Source: Pseudomonadota bacterium (GTDB taxonomy: Bacteria; Pseudomonadota; Alphaproteobacteria; Acetobacterales; Acetobacteraceae). From it: DNA of 64,000 nucleotides. Positions 28,401-36,172 of this stretch are shown here, piece after piece (position 1 is the first letter of the stretch; the number at the start of each line of letters is the position of its first letter). The position numbers and the translations under genes are program-made. The stretch spans positions 1-64,000 of the forward strand of contig JABBOH010000020.1 of NCBI GenBank assembly GCA_019351895.1. The letters are read 5' to 3'. Under the pieces are notes generated by a model. It ran no database searches. It was not told the origin of the DNA and worked only from the letters and a program-made list of their open reading frames with translations.

Positions 28401-29007
28401 CGACGCCGATCTGTGCGGCCAGACTGTCGACCGCCGCCACCATGCCCTCGGCGTCGTCATGGATGTGGGAGAGGACATGTTCCTGCTCCTCGCGCAGGCC
28501 GATGCGCGCATCGCGCTCCTCGATCAGGCGGAAATGCGGGGAGATGCCGGCTTCAAGCGGAAAGCGCCGCAACAGCGACTGGCAGAAGGCGTGGATGGTG
28601 TCGATGCGCATGCCGCCGGGCAGATCGAGCACGATGGCAAAGAGCGATCGGGCGCGGCGGCGGTTGACGGCGGAGGGCAGCACGGCAAGGTCGGCGAGGG
28701 CCTCGTCGAGTTTCGCGTCAGGCAGGCTGACCCAGCCGCCGAGGCGGTCCTGCAGGCGGAGCGCCATCTCGGCTGCCGCGTTGCGGGTGAAGGTGAGGCA
28801 GAGGATACGGCCGGGATCGACCCCGGCGAGCATGAGCCGCAGCAGCCGGTCGGTCAGCAGCTTGGTCTTGCCCGACCCCGCCGAGGCCGCGACGAAGGTC
28901 GAAACGGTGGGGTCGGAGGCCGCCTTCTGGTGGCCGCTCGCGCGGATGCGGGCGTCGTCGGCGCTCGGCGTCGGCGGCAGCGGGAGGGTCGGTTGTAGAG
29001 CGCTCAT
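25426..29007 (-). CDS. addA: AddA helicase-nuclease, double-strand-break repair
   Basis: A 1193-residue UvrD/Rep-type helicase with a C-terminal RecB-like nuclease. Walker A is VAASAGSGKTKLL (about 40-52), motif Ia LCLTFTRNAAAEMALR, motif II LLLDEVQDTAPEQW and motif III FAVGDRKQSIYGFQGAD. The nuclease motif is AVTAIDFKTGR near residue 1140. With AddB it resects double-strand ends for RecA loading. The length is typical of alphaproteobacterial AddA. The start is 12 bases after the addB stop. A long antisense ORF in this region is a GC-rich shadow. Confidence 0.96.
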   Translation of the reverse strand: MSALQPTLPLPPTPSADDARIRASGHQKAASDPTVSTFVAASAGSGKTKLLTDRLLRLMLAGVDPGRILCLTFTRNAAAEMALRLQDRLGGWVSLPDAKLDEALADLAVLPSAVNRRRARSLFAIVLDLPGGMRIDTIHAFCQSLLRRFPLEAGISPHFRLIEERDARIGLREEQEHVLSHIHDDAEGMVAAVDSLAAQIGVDDLDQLLRQVDGARDRAERLLATELTTLITAQRRTLGARRTEAALWAEATEGGDQDGLCATLATIAERGPAGAGRRALEMLDWLAAPDEARRQNWHRWVAALLTDKGEPRARSTLIGKTLDLAAPDLWPVIEVEQARVIALVDAFAADRLATLSAAFLRLALPVLRQQARRRQSEGLMDYGDLIRHSNRLLHDPGAAWVLFKLDHGLDHLLLDEVQDTAPEQWTIAGSLTDEFFAGAGSRETKDGVGRTVFAVGDRKQSIYGFQGADLRSFDDWRVRLKDRVRQARRGWHDGALDVSFRSVVPVLALVDAVFADPEAAQGVVEAGGDPLLHVSARPEDGGRVELWPLIPRETVPAPEPWLIPDTNLGQASAPGRLARGLAHWIARLTNGGTLLESQARPVTPGDILVLLQKRAPLAAILVRELKAAGVAVAGLDRLELTDQAAVQDLMALADSLLLPEDDLAFACWLTSPLGDISDDSLMALATDRGPRHLYEALRARAHEQPDWAAAWNFFEALQARADYASPHALLSQALGALGGRARLFRRLGAEAAEPVDELLGAALTYAASHAPSLQGFLHWLRQSTAEAKREPGAAGDAVRIMTVHASKGLQAPIVIMADSAARPPPDRTQLLWMRDQTLNLDLPMLCPRRDAHCEESRRFQTMMQARAAEEHHRLLYVAMTRAEDRLIVCGWESGGPAASIPSWHTLIGRGFERLGVQPEETPGDWPRSRHVLSSPQRRVVAPPSAATTAASAAAQVALPEWTGRGPGWRAMPPLPEPARPRPLAPSRPEEAAFGPIPQADSPVRREAEADSGMSVPRLARGTLIHALLQHLPDVPAADRAAAGRSFLAKTGVAPAGSGLNANEIERVLGQCLGVIEHPMLAEAFGPGSRAEVPIAGETAGVVITGIIDRLAVCAGAVTAIDFKTGRQPPEEIARTPILYLRQMAAYRALLVAIFPGRPVRCALVWTETATVAVLPDSLLALHTPGHSGQTNSN

Positions 29008-29019
29008 GGTCTCGCGTTC

Positions 29020-31995
29020 CTATCCCTCGTCGCCAAGTCCGGCCCATTCCGCCATGCGGGCCAGCCGGCCATACCCCGAGTCGCGTGCGGCCCGCCCCGG
29101 ATGGGGACGCGCCAGGTAAGGCTTCGCCGCGTCGTCGAAAGCGGCGATCAAAGCCCGGAGGGAGTCCTCAGCTTGCGCGATCAGGGCCGCCAGTTCGTCC
29201 GGATCGGAGACGGGGCTCGTGACAGCCCCGGGTTCGGCGCCGCCGCGCAGCCGCCAATAGCTCATCTCGGCGGTGAGTCCGGCAAAGTCGGGGCCGAAGC
29301 CCCCAGCCGCCGCCATCGCCGCCTCCAGCGGCAGCTGCGGCGCATGACCCTCGCGCACCCGCTTGTCGGCCGGCACCGATCCGGTCTTGTAGTCGATGAT
29401 GCCGAGGCGGCCGTCGCCGCGCCGCTCGATCCGGTCGGCGCGGCCCGTCAGCAGGAAATCGCCCGCCGGACCCGCAAGTGTCCAGGCGCCACGGACCTCG
29501 GCTCCGATCGCCGTCAACGCCAATAGTGGCCGGCGCGCACTCTCCACCTCCGCGATCCAGTCGGCGATACGCAGAAGCCTTGGCCGCCACCAGTTGGCGA
29601 GCGCGGGTCGCAGCCTGGCCTCGCCGAGCGCGCGTTCCATCGCGACGCGCAGACGCTGCGGCGCGTCGGGCCGCCAGTCGATTCCCGCCTCGTTGAGGAA
29701 GTGCTGGATGGCGGCGTGGACCAGCTTGCCATAATCGGCGGCATCGGTCGCCTGATCGAGCGGATCGAGTTCCCGCAACCGCAGGATGTGACGCGCATGG
29801 ATCGTGTAGGGGTCGGCGAGCCAGGTTTCGATCTCGGTTATGCTGAGCCTGCGCGGGCGGAGGCGCACCGCGGGACGCGGCTCGGGAGGCAGGGCGGGCT
29901 GCGGCGCGCCGTCGGGCTGGTCGAGCGCCCGCGCCCAGCCGAGGGCCGGATGTTCGGGCAGCCGCTGCCCAGCGCCCGCCAGCATAGCCTCCAGGCGTTT
30001 CAGCCAACGCGCCGGAACCGCGGGCGCGCCGGCAAGCCGCCGTGGCGCGCTGAGCACAACGATGGGCGCGGCGCAGGCGGTGGCGACGAAATCATGCGCC
30101 GCCTGACCGATGATCTCCTCGGGTGCCGGGAGCCCGGCCTCGGCGCGCATCCGCCGGCTGAGCCACGGGCCTGGATCCGTCGAGGGCGGCCACACCCCCT
30201 CGACCAAGCTGCCGAGCACCATCACCTCGGCGCTTTGCAGCCGGGCCTCGAGAAGGCCCCAGATGTAGATGCGCGGATGGATGGCGGCGCCATCGGCGAG
30301 GCCGCGAGTCGCGCGGCGTCCTCGCACGACCTGCCCCTCCAGCAACGCATCCAGAAGCCCCGGAAGTACGGATGGCGCCGTCTCGGGCAATGTCTCCAGC
30401 GCCGGCAAAGCCTCCCGGATGGCGGTGGCGAGAGCCTCGCCCTCCTCGCCGGACCAGAGGCGGGCCGCGCCGGTTCGATCCTTGGTGGCCGCCAGGGCCT
30501 CGGCGGTTTCGGCCAGCGCCGCCAGCAAGGTCGCCGGAGATTGGACTGCGTAGCCTTCCATCACCCGCACCAGCGGCAGCAGCGCCGTTTCCAGCCGGTC
30601 GAGCAGCGCGCGCGCCTCGGCCGGCGCGCCGCCCCGAGCGTCACCGCGCGAATGGTCGAGGGCCTGGCGCAGCCCGACCAGCCGGCCCGCGGGACGGGGC
30701 CCGCGCAGGCAGGCAAGCTCCAGCGAGCGGGCGGCGGCGCGGCAGGCGGCGGGCGGCAGGCCTAGCGCGGCCAGCGGGTGCTTGAGCATGGCGAGCAGCG
30801 GCACCGGCGCCAGCCCGTCCGCGACCGCGCGGGCGATCAGGCGCAGGAAGGTCGCCGGCGGCGTCTCCGCCAATGGCTCGCCCGCGCTGTCGTCGGCGGT
30901 GATGCCGAAGCGGGCTAGTTCCGCCACCACCCGTGCGGCCAAAGCGCGGTCAGGCGTGACCAGAACGGCGCGGGCAGCCGGGGTTTCCACGGCGTCGCGG
31001 AGGATCGCGGCGATTGCCAGCGCCTCCTGCTGCTGGTCGGACGGCGTCAGGCGGGTGATGCCGTCGAGTGTCAGCGCGGCCGGCTCCCGCCAATCGCCCA
31101 AGGCGTCGGCGGGGAGCAGGGCGCGGGCGAGGAGCGCCGCCCGCCCGCCCGGCGCCTCGGACGCGCTCCAAGGCTGCACATCATCGCGCCGGGCACCGAG
31201 GCTCGCGAGCAGCCGCTGCATCCCCGCCTGGGGGTGCCCGTGCTGCAGCCCCTGCCAGATGGCATCCGGCATGCTGCGGTCCAGCCCCTGCAGGATGACG
31301 GCACCCTCCGGCAGCGCCGCGACCACGCGCGCCATGTGGGCGAGGGCCGGTCGGCCGGCGGTGATCCCCGCCACCCAGATGGGATAACCGGGTGGCGCGG
31401 CGGCCCAGGCCTCTGCCTGCGCATGAAGCAGGCGGACCTGCCGCGACACGGGGTCCATAAGCCCCTGATCGGCCAGAATAGCCGGCCATTGTTCCGTCGC
31501 GATCGCCAGAAAGGTCAGCGTCTTCTGCCAGTGGGCCGCGAGTTCTTCAGGCACCGCCGCGCGGAGCGCCGTCGCCAGCGGAACCTCTGCCCGCTCGGCC
31601 TCATCCATCAGGGAGGCGAGTTCCCGCGCGAGCCGCCACGTCGCGTCGAGCCCGGCGGTCGGTGTGCCGCTGGCCTGCTCAAGCGCCAGGATGAGACGGG
31701 AGAGCGCCGCGAGGCGCTGCGGCTGCTGCATCGCGGGCGGCAGGCCAAGGGAGGCGGAGCCCATGGTCAGCGCCGCCTCGTCAGGTGCGCCGATGGCCGC
31801 GATGCGTGGCAGCAGGAGGGGCCGGCCATCGGTCGCGCGCAGGAACGCTTCGCCGAGCGCGCGGGCGGCGCGGCGCGTCGGCAGCAGGATCAGGCCTTCG
31901 GCCAGCGGCGCGGAGCCATGGCGGCTCAGCCAGCGCTCGGCCAGCGCGTCGAGGAAGGGCGCGCCTGCATCGACCGACCAGAGGCTGAGGTTCAA
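29020..31995 (-). CDS. addB: AddB, partner subunit of AddAB nuclease
   Basis: A 991-residue protein of the alphaproteobacterial AddB family. The N-terminal half is a degenerate helicase without a clear Walker A (LILLPTRRAARALGEAFL). The C-terminal third is a PD-(D/E)XK nuclease, with SITEIETWLADPYTIHARHIL at its start and the catalytic GRADRIERR...LGIIDYKTGS. Together with AddA it processes double-strand breaks. Translation begins at a TTG that overlaps the stop of the nucleotidyltransferase gene (TTGA), suggesting coupling. No iron-sulfur cysteine set like that of Bacillus AddB is obvious. Confidence 0.94.
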   Translation of the reverse strand: MNLSLWSVDAGAPFLDALAERWLSRHGSAPLAEGLILLPTRRAARALGEAFLRATDGRPLLLPRIAAIGAPDEAALTMGSASLGLPPAMQQPQRLAALSRLILALEQASGTPTAGLDATWRLARELASLMDEAERAEVPLATALRAAVPEELAAHWQKTLTFLAIATEQWPAILADQGLMDPVSRQVRLLHAQAEAWAAAPPGYPIWVAGITAGRPALAHMARVVAALPEGAVILQGLDRSMPDAIWQGLQHGHPQAGMQRLLASLGARRDDVQPWSASEAPGGRAALLARALLPADALGDWREPAALTLDGITRLTPSDQQQEALAIAAILRDAVETPAARAVLVTPDRALAARVVAELARFGITADDSAGEPLAETPPATFLRLIARAVADGLAPVPLLAMLKHPLAALGLPPAACRAAARSLELACLRGPRPAGRLVGLRQALDHSRGDARGGAPAEARALLDRLETALLPLVRVMEGYAVQSPATLLAALAETAEALAATKDRTGAARLWSGEEGEALATAIREALPALETLPETAPSVLPGLLDALLEGQVVRGRRATRGLADGAAIHPRIYIWGLLEARLQSAEVMVLGSLVEGVWPPSTDPGPWLSRRMRAEAGLPAPEEIIGQAAHDFVATACAAPIVVLSAPRRLAGAPAVPARWLKRLEAMLAGAGQRLPEHPALGWARALDQPDGAPQPALPPEPRPAVRLRPRRLSITEIETWLADPYTIHARHILRLRELDPLDQATDAADYGKLVHAAIQHFLNEAGIDWRPDAPQRLRVAMERALGEARLRPALANWWRPRLLRIADWIAEVESARRPLLALTAIGAEVRGAWTLAGPAGDFLLTGRADRIERRGDGRLGIIDYKTGSVPADKRVREGHAPQLPLEAAMAAAGGFGPDFAGLTAEMSYWRLRGGAEPGAVTSPVSDPDELAALIAQAEDSLRALIAAFDDAAKPYLARPHPGRAARDSGYGRLARMAEWAGLGDEG

Positions 31996-32762
31996 CGGGT
32001 CTCGCCTGACACGCGGTCCCGCAGGTCGGCCTCCGCATGGGCCAGATCGGGCGGCGTGGAGAGGTGGAACCAGACGCCGTCATGGACGATGCCGCGGAGC
32101 CGGCCGGCTTCCATCGCCCGGTCCCAGAGGAGGTTCATGCTGAACGGCGGCGGCGGGGCGTCCTGAAAAAGGCGCGGCGACAGGATCTGCACGCCCGCGA
32201 AGATATAGGGAACCTGCTCGTTCTCCTGCGGGCGGCGAGGCACGCCCCACTCGTCAAGCGCGAAGTCGCCCGCGCCCACCTCCGTGATCACCTGGGCGCC
32301 GCGATGCAGCAGCAGCACGGCATCCGCCTCCTCGATCGCCATAGAGTCGGCCAGCCGCCTCAGCGCCAGCACCGGCCCATCCAGCCAGAAGGCGTCGCCG
32401 TTGAGAACGATGAAGGGGCCCGCCCCGAGCAGTCCCGCTGCGAGCGCGGCCGCCACCGCGCCGCCCGTGTTGCGCAGCGTCTCTTCCCGCAGCACCGTGG
32501 CGGCGGGTCCGGCCGTGCGGCCGGCGAGATGAGCCTCGACCTTCTCCGCCTGCCAGTGCGTATTCACGACCACCTGCTCCACGCCCGCCTCGGCCAGCCG
32601 GTCGAGCGCATGATCGAGCAACGGCCGCCCTTGCAGCGCGAGCATCGGCTTCGCCGTGTCCTCGGTGAGCGGCCGCATCCGCGTGCCGAGCCCGGCGGCC
32701 AGGATCATGGCGTGGCGCGGAGGAGCGCCGGTGCGGCCGGGCAGTGCGTCTGATGCGTTCAT
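31992..32762 (-). CDS. Sugar-1-phosphate nucleotidyltransferase (MurU-like)
   Basis: A 256-residue GT-A nucleotidyltransferase with the signature LAAGLGTRMRPLTEDTAKPML and a metal-binding LNGDAFW. In many alphaproteobacteria this gene lies between a sugar kinase (AmgK) and addB, and acts as N-acetylmuramate-1-phosphate uridylyltransferase in cell-wall recycling. Here the kinase gene is missing: the gene overlaps tsaE directly (TCAT/ATGA) and addB at the other end. The activity is therefore inferred from fold and synteny; another sugar phosphate could be the substrate. Confidence 0.88.
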   Translation of the reverse strand: MNASDALPGRTGAPPRHAMILAAGLGTRMRPLTEDTAKPMLALQGRPLLDHALDRLAEAGVEQVVVNTHWQAEKVEAHLAGRTAGPAATVLREETLRNTGGAVAAALAAGLLGAGPFIVLNGDAFWLDGPVLALRRLADSMAIEEADAVLLLHRGAQVITEVGAGDFALDEWGVPRRPQENEQVPYIFAGVQILSPRLFQDAPPPPFSMNLLWDRAMEAGRLRGIVHDGVWFHLSTPPDLAHAEADLRDRVSGETR

Positions 32763-33232
32763 GAGGGTTCCATGAGGTTGCGCAATCGGTCAGGCCAGCC
32801 CGCCAGACAGGCGCGGCGTTGGCCATCGGCCAAGGGCACCAGGGCGATGCGCAGCGCCCCGGGCGGCGTGTCGGCGCCCAACCGGTCGGGCCATTCGATC
32901 AAGGTGATATCGGTGAAGGCTTCGTCCAGCCCGAGTTCGCGAAGGTCGGGGCCGGGCTCGATCCGCCAGAGATCGTAGTGATGGACGATCCCCCGCCGGG
33001 TCTCGTAGCTCTGCACGAGGGTGAAGCTCGGGCTCGGAACATCGAGCACCGGATCGCCCGCCATATCGCGCAGCAGGGCGCGGGCGAAGGCGCTTTTGCC
33101 GGCACCAAGCGGACCGCTGAGCAGGACCGTGTCCCCCGCCCGTAGCAGCGGCGCGACGCGCCTTGCCAGCGCCTCGGTCGCGTCGAGCGTCGGCAGCGTC
33201 AGTTCCAGCGCGTCGGACGAGGAGGCATCCAT
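32759..33232 (-). CDS. tsaE: TsaE, tRNA t6A biosynthesis ATPase
   Basis: A 157-residue P-loop protein with Walker A LSGPLGAGKSAFAR, the family stretch VPSPSFTLVQSYE and the acidic motif HHYDLWRI. TsaE works with TsaB and TsaD to make N6-threonylcarbamoyladenosine on ANN-decoding tRNAs. The track start at 33250 is a TTG; the ATG at 33232 gives the usual length. It is the first gene of tsaE-nucleotidyltransferase-addB-addA, all overlapping or nearly so, and is divergent from the ferredoxin-NADP reductase. Confidence 0.93.
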   Translation of the reverse strand: MDASSSDALELTLPTLDATEALARRVAPLLRAGDTVLLSGPLGAGKSAFARALLRDMAGDPVLDVPSPSFTLVQSYETRRGIVHHYDLWRIEPGPDLRELGLDEAFTDITLIEWPDRLGADTPPGALRIALVPLADGQRRACLAGWPDRLRNLMEPS

Positions 33233-33355
33233 GGCGGGACCATGCCCCAAGGCTGGACGGACCGGAAGGCCGGCGCCTATCTACGGCTGTCTTCCAAAGG
33301 GGATGCGGCCTTCCGAGCGGACGGCCTGTCGGGCGGGCTTGAGGATTGAGGCGGC

Positions 33356-34372
33356 ATGGCTGAGTTTATCAAAACCGACGTGGCGATCGTGGGTGCGGGG
33401 CCAGCGGGCCTGTTCGCGGTCTTCGAATGCGGCATGCTGAAGATGCGCGCGGTGCTGATCGACGCGCTGGACGCTGTCGGCGGTCAATGCACGGCGCTCT
33501 ATCCCGAAAAGCCGATCTACGACATCCCCGCCCATCCGGCGGTCGAAGCCGGCGCGCTGGTGGCGCAGCTCGAGGCACAGATCGCGCCCTTCGGCGCGCC
33601 GCGCCTGCTCGGCCGGCGCGTGATCGGCCTCGCCGGCACGGCAGGAGACTTCACGCTCACCACGGATCGGGGGGACCGGATCGCCGCGCGCGCGATCATT
33701 CTGGCGGCGGGCGCTGGGGCCTTCGGGCCCAACCGGCCACCGCTCGATGACCTCGAAGCCTATGAGGCGACGGCCAGCGTGCAGTATTACGTCCGGCGGC
33801 GAGAGGATTTTCGCGGGCGCCGAGTGGTCATCGCGGGCGGCGGCGACTCGGCGGTGGACTGGGCGCTGGCTTTGAGCGGCATCGCGGCCTCCATCGCCGT
33901 GATCCATCGCCGGCCGAAGTTCAGGGCGGCACCGGAAATGGCCGCCCGGCTCGATGAGGCGGCACGTTCGGGCGCGATTGACCTCGTGATCCCCTACCAG
34001 CTGCACGGTTTGCAAGGGGAGGCGGGCCGTCTGACCGCGGTCGAGGTCGCGACGCTTCAGGGGGAGGTGCGGGTGCTGCCCGCCGACGTGCTGCTGCCCT
34101 TCTTCGGTTTGTCGATGGACCTTGGCCCAATAGCTGAGTGGGGCTTGGCGCTCGACCGGCACCACCTGCCGGTAACGCCCGCCACCTGCGAGACCAGCAT
34201 CCCGGGCGTGTTTGCCATTGGTGACGTGGCCACCTACGTGGGAAAGCTGAAGCTCATTCTGCAAGGTTTTTCAGAGGCCGCGATGGCGGCGCATGCGATC
34301 CATCCGATCGTGCACCCCGGCACTGCTCTGCATTTCGAATATTCGACCAGCAAAGGCGTGCCGGCGGCATAG
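33356..34372 (+). CDS. Ferredoxin--NADP(+) reductase, thioredoxin-reductase-like type
   Basis: A 338-residue FAD enzyme of the thioredoxin-reductase-like ferredoxin-NADP reductase class found in Bacillus YumC and Rhodopseudomonas. The FAD motif is VAIVGAGPAGLFAVFECGML and the NADPH motif VIAGGGDSAVDWALAL. The FAD-adjacent end is GVFAIGDVATYVGKLKLILQGFSEAAMAAHAI. The CxxC of thioredoxin reductase is absent, as expected for this class. It would exchange electrons between NADPH and ferredoxin in the cytosol. GAGG-rich sequence precedes the ATG. The stop lies inside a terminator hairpin. Confidence 0.93.
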   Translation: MAEFIKTDVAIVGAGPAGLFAVFECGMLKMRAVLIDALDAVGGQCTALYPEKPIYDIPAHPAVEAGALVAQLEAQIAPFGAPRLLGRRVIGLAGTAGDFTLTTDRGDRIAARAIILAAGAGAFGPNRPPLDDLEAYEATASVQYYVRRREDFRGRRVVIAGGGDSAVDWALALSGIAASIAVIHRRPKFRAAPEMAARLDEAARSGAIDLVIPYQLHGLQGEAGRLTAVEVATLQGEVRVLPADVLLPFFGLSMDLGPIAEWGLALDRHHLPVTPATCETSIPGVFAIGDVATYVGKLKLILQGFSEAAMAAHAIHPIVHPGTALHFEYSTSKGVPAA

Positions 34373-34393
34373 CGAGCCATGCCGCCGGGTGGT
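34361..34393. terminator. Bidirectional terminator between ferredoxin-NADP reductase and DUF3309 gene
   Basis: A perfect 10-base stem, CCGGCGGCAT (34361-34370) and ATGCCGCCGG (34379-34388), with an 8-base loop is followed by GTGGTTT on the + strand. It covers the last codons of the reductase and lies between two convergent genes. Confidence 0.7.
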
Positions 34394-34549
34394 TTAGCCT
34401 ATGACGAGCAGGACGATGATGATGATGACGATGAGGCCGAGCCCGCCGCCGAGGCCGTAGCCATAGGGGCTGCCGAAGCCGCCGCCGACGAATCCCCAGC
34501 CGCCGCCGAAGAGCAGCAGAAGGATCAGAATGATAAGGAGGATGCGCAT
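34394..34549 (-). CDS. Small hydrophobic glycine-rich membrane peptide (DUF3309-like)
   Basis: A 51-residue ORF too short for the supplied track: MRILLIILILLLLFGGGWGF, then a Gly/Tyr-rich turn (GGFGSPYGYGLGGGLG), then LIVIIIIVLLVIG and TAA. Two membrane segments separated by a glycine hairpin match the DUF3309 pattern common in alphaproteobacteria and some other bacteria. No function is established. An inverted repeat just upstream and a terminator just downstream indicate an independent gene. The antisense ORF in the track (aspartate-rich repeat) is its shadow. Confidence 0.8.
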   Translation of the reverse strand: MRILLIILILLLLFGGGWGFVGGGFGSPYGYGLGGGLGLIVIIIIVLLVIG

Positions 34550-34560
34550 CGAATATTCCC

Positions 34561-34586
34561 GCTAAGTGACTTTCCTGTAACTTAGC
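34561..34586 (-). promoter_or_regulatory. Inverted repeat upstream of the DUF3309 gene
   Basis: GCTAAGT (34561-34567) and ACTTAGC (34580-34586) form a perfect 7-base inverted repeat 12 bases upstream of the DUF3309 start, in a locally AT-rich stretch. It could be an operator or a 5' leader hairpin; there is no T-tract on the minus strand to suggest a spoVR terminator. Confidence 0.35.
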
Positions 34587-34642
34587 TGGGGGCAGTTTTT
34601 CATCTCGCAAGTGGGGCATATCGACGCCGCAAGCGCCGCGTG

Positions 34643-36172
34643 TCAGGCGGCCGGCGGGCTCGCCGTGTGCGTCGCCAACACGGCATCGGTCTCAGAGTCG
34701 ACTTCCTGCAGCCTGACCTCGTAGCCCCATAGCGCAGCGACGTGGCGGAGCGTCGCCTCCGCATCCCGCTGCGCGAGCAACTGCCCAGGCCGGGTGCGAT
34801 GCTGCATCATCAGGCGCCGGTCGCCCGCGAGATCGACATCGACCACCTGAACGTCCGGGTCATGCACCGCGGGGTCGTAGCTCGCGGCCAGACTGCGGCG
34901 GATGGCGCGATAGCCGGCGTCGTCGTGGATCGCGTCGACCAGCAGCGTCGATTCGGACGTATCGTCCAGCAGGCGGAACATCTTGAACCGCCGGATGACC
35001 GCCGGTGACAGGTATTGCAGCACGAAGCTCTCGTCCCGGAAGTTCGCCCAGGCGTGCCGAAGCGTGCCGAGCGGGTCGCCATTGCCCGCGATGTCGGGGA
35101 ACCAGTTGCGGTCCTCCTCCGTCGGGTCGATGCACATGCGCTCGATGTCGCTCATCATCGCGTAGCCGAGCGCATAGGGGTTGAAGCCGGGGCCACCCGC
35201 CGGGTGGTCGAAGTCCGGTTGCATGATCACGTTGCTCGTCGAATGCAGAACTTCCAGAAAGGCCGCGTCGTTGATCTGCCCCGTCTCATGCAGGCGCGTC
35301 ATGATGCGCTGGTGCACCCAGGTGGCGCAGCCCTCGTTCATGAGCTTCGCCTGCGGTTGCGGATAGAAATACTGGGCGATGAGGCGGACGATGCGGATGA
35401 TTTCGCGTTGCCAGGATTGGAGGCGCGGCGCCACCTTCTCGAGGAAGTAGAGCAGGTTCTCCTCGGGGAGACCGAGACGGCGGCGACGCTCCGCGACCGT
35501 GTCCGTCGTCTGCTTTGCCTTCGCGCCGGGCAAGGTCCGCCAAAGATCGTCGAACATCAGCTCGTCGTAGTCGCGGCGCTCGCGCTCCCGCTTCTGGTCG
35601 AGCTTGAGGTTCAATGGCCGGGCTCCGCCATGCTTGTGGACGCCGTGGCGGGAGAGGGCGTGGGCGGCATCGAGCACCCGCTCGACCGCGGCGACGCCGT
35701 GCTGATCCTCGCACGCCGCCACATAGCCGCGGGCGAATTCGAGATAGTCGAGGATGGCCGAGGCTTCCGTCCATTGCCGAAAGAGGTGGTTGTTGCGGAA
35801 GAAGTGGTTGTGGCCGAAGGCCGCATGCGCGATCACCAGCGCCTGCATCGTCGCCGTATTCTCCTCCATCAGATAGCTGATGCAGGGGTTGGAGTTGATG
35901 ACGACCTCGTAGGCGAGGCTGGAATAGCCGCGCCGGTAACTGCTTTCATGCTGCAGGAAGCGTTTGCCGTAGGACCAGTGGCGATAGGTCAGCGGCATCC
36001 CGTGCGCGGTGTAGACATCGAGCATCTGCTCGGAGGTGATAATCTCGATGCGGTTGGGATAAACCTCGAGCCCCAACTCCTCGCAGGCAATGCGTTCGAT
36101 GGCGTCGTAGCTGCGCTGGAGCGTACGAAAATCCCAGTCCGTGCCGTCGTAGAGCAGCCCTGGCTCGGTCAC
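34643..36172 (-). CDS. spoVR: SpoVR family protein (YcgB-like)
   Basis: A 509-residue SpoVR/YcgB protein with the typical stretches HWSYGKRFLQHESSYRRG, EVVINSNPCISYLMEEN and AHAAFGHNHFFRNNHLF. The family is linked to spore cortex in Bacillus and to stress and stationary phase in Gram-negatives; no enzyme activity is proven. The start is the GTG at 36172 overlapping the yeaH stop (GTGA); the track start adds 39 residues. It is the third gene of prkA-yeaH-spoVR, a module conserved across proteobacteria, so the three products probably act in one pathway. Confidence 0.95.
   Translation of the reverse strand: MTEPGLLYDGTDWDFRTLQRSYDAIERIACEELGLEVYPNRIEIITSEQMLDVYTAHGMPLTYRHWSYGKRFLQHESSYRRGYSSLAYEVVINSNPCISYLMEENTATMQALVIAHAAFGHNHFFRNNHLFRQWTEASAILDYLEFARGYVAACEDQHGVAAVERVLDAAHALSRHGVHKHGGARPLNLKLDQKRERERRDYDELMFDDLWRTLPGAKAKQTTDTVAERRRRLGLPEENLLYFLEKVAPRLQSWQREIIRIVRLIAQYFYPQPQAKLMNEGCATWVHQRIMTRLHETGQINDAAFLEVLHSTSNVIMQPDFDHPAGGPGFNPYALGYAMMSDIERMCIDPTEEDRNWFPDIAGNGDPLGTLRHAWANFRDESFVLQYLSPAVIRRFKMFRLLDDTSESTLLVDAIHDDAGYRAIRRSLAASYDPAVHDPDVQVVDVDLAGDRRLMMQHRTRPGQLLAQRDAEATLRHVAALWGYEVRLQEVDSETDAVLATHTASPPAA

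Noticed and set aside
34379-34585. Plus-strand acidic ORF (Asp and Ala/Glu runs)
   Set aside because: Antisense reading of the DUF3309-like gene; composition is explained by ATC/GTC codons on the other strand.
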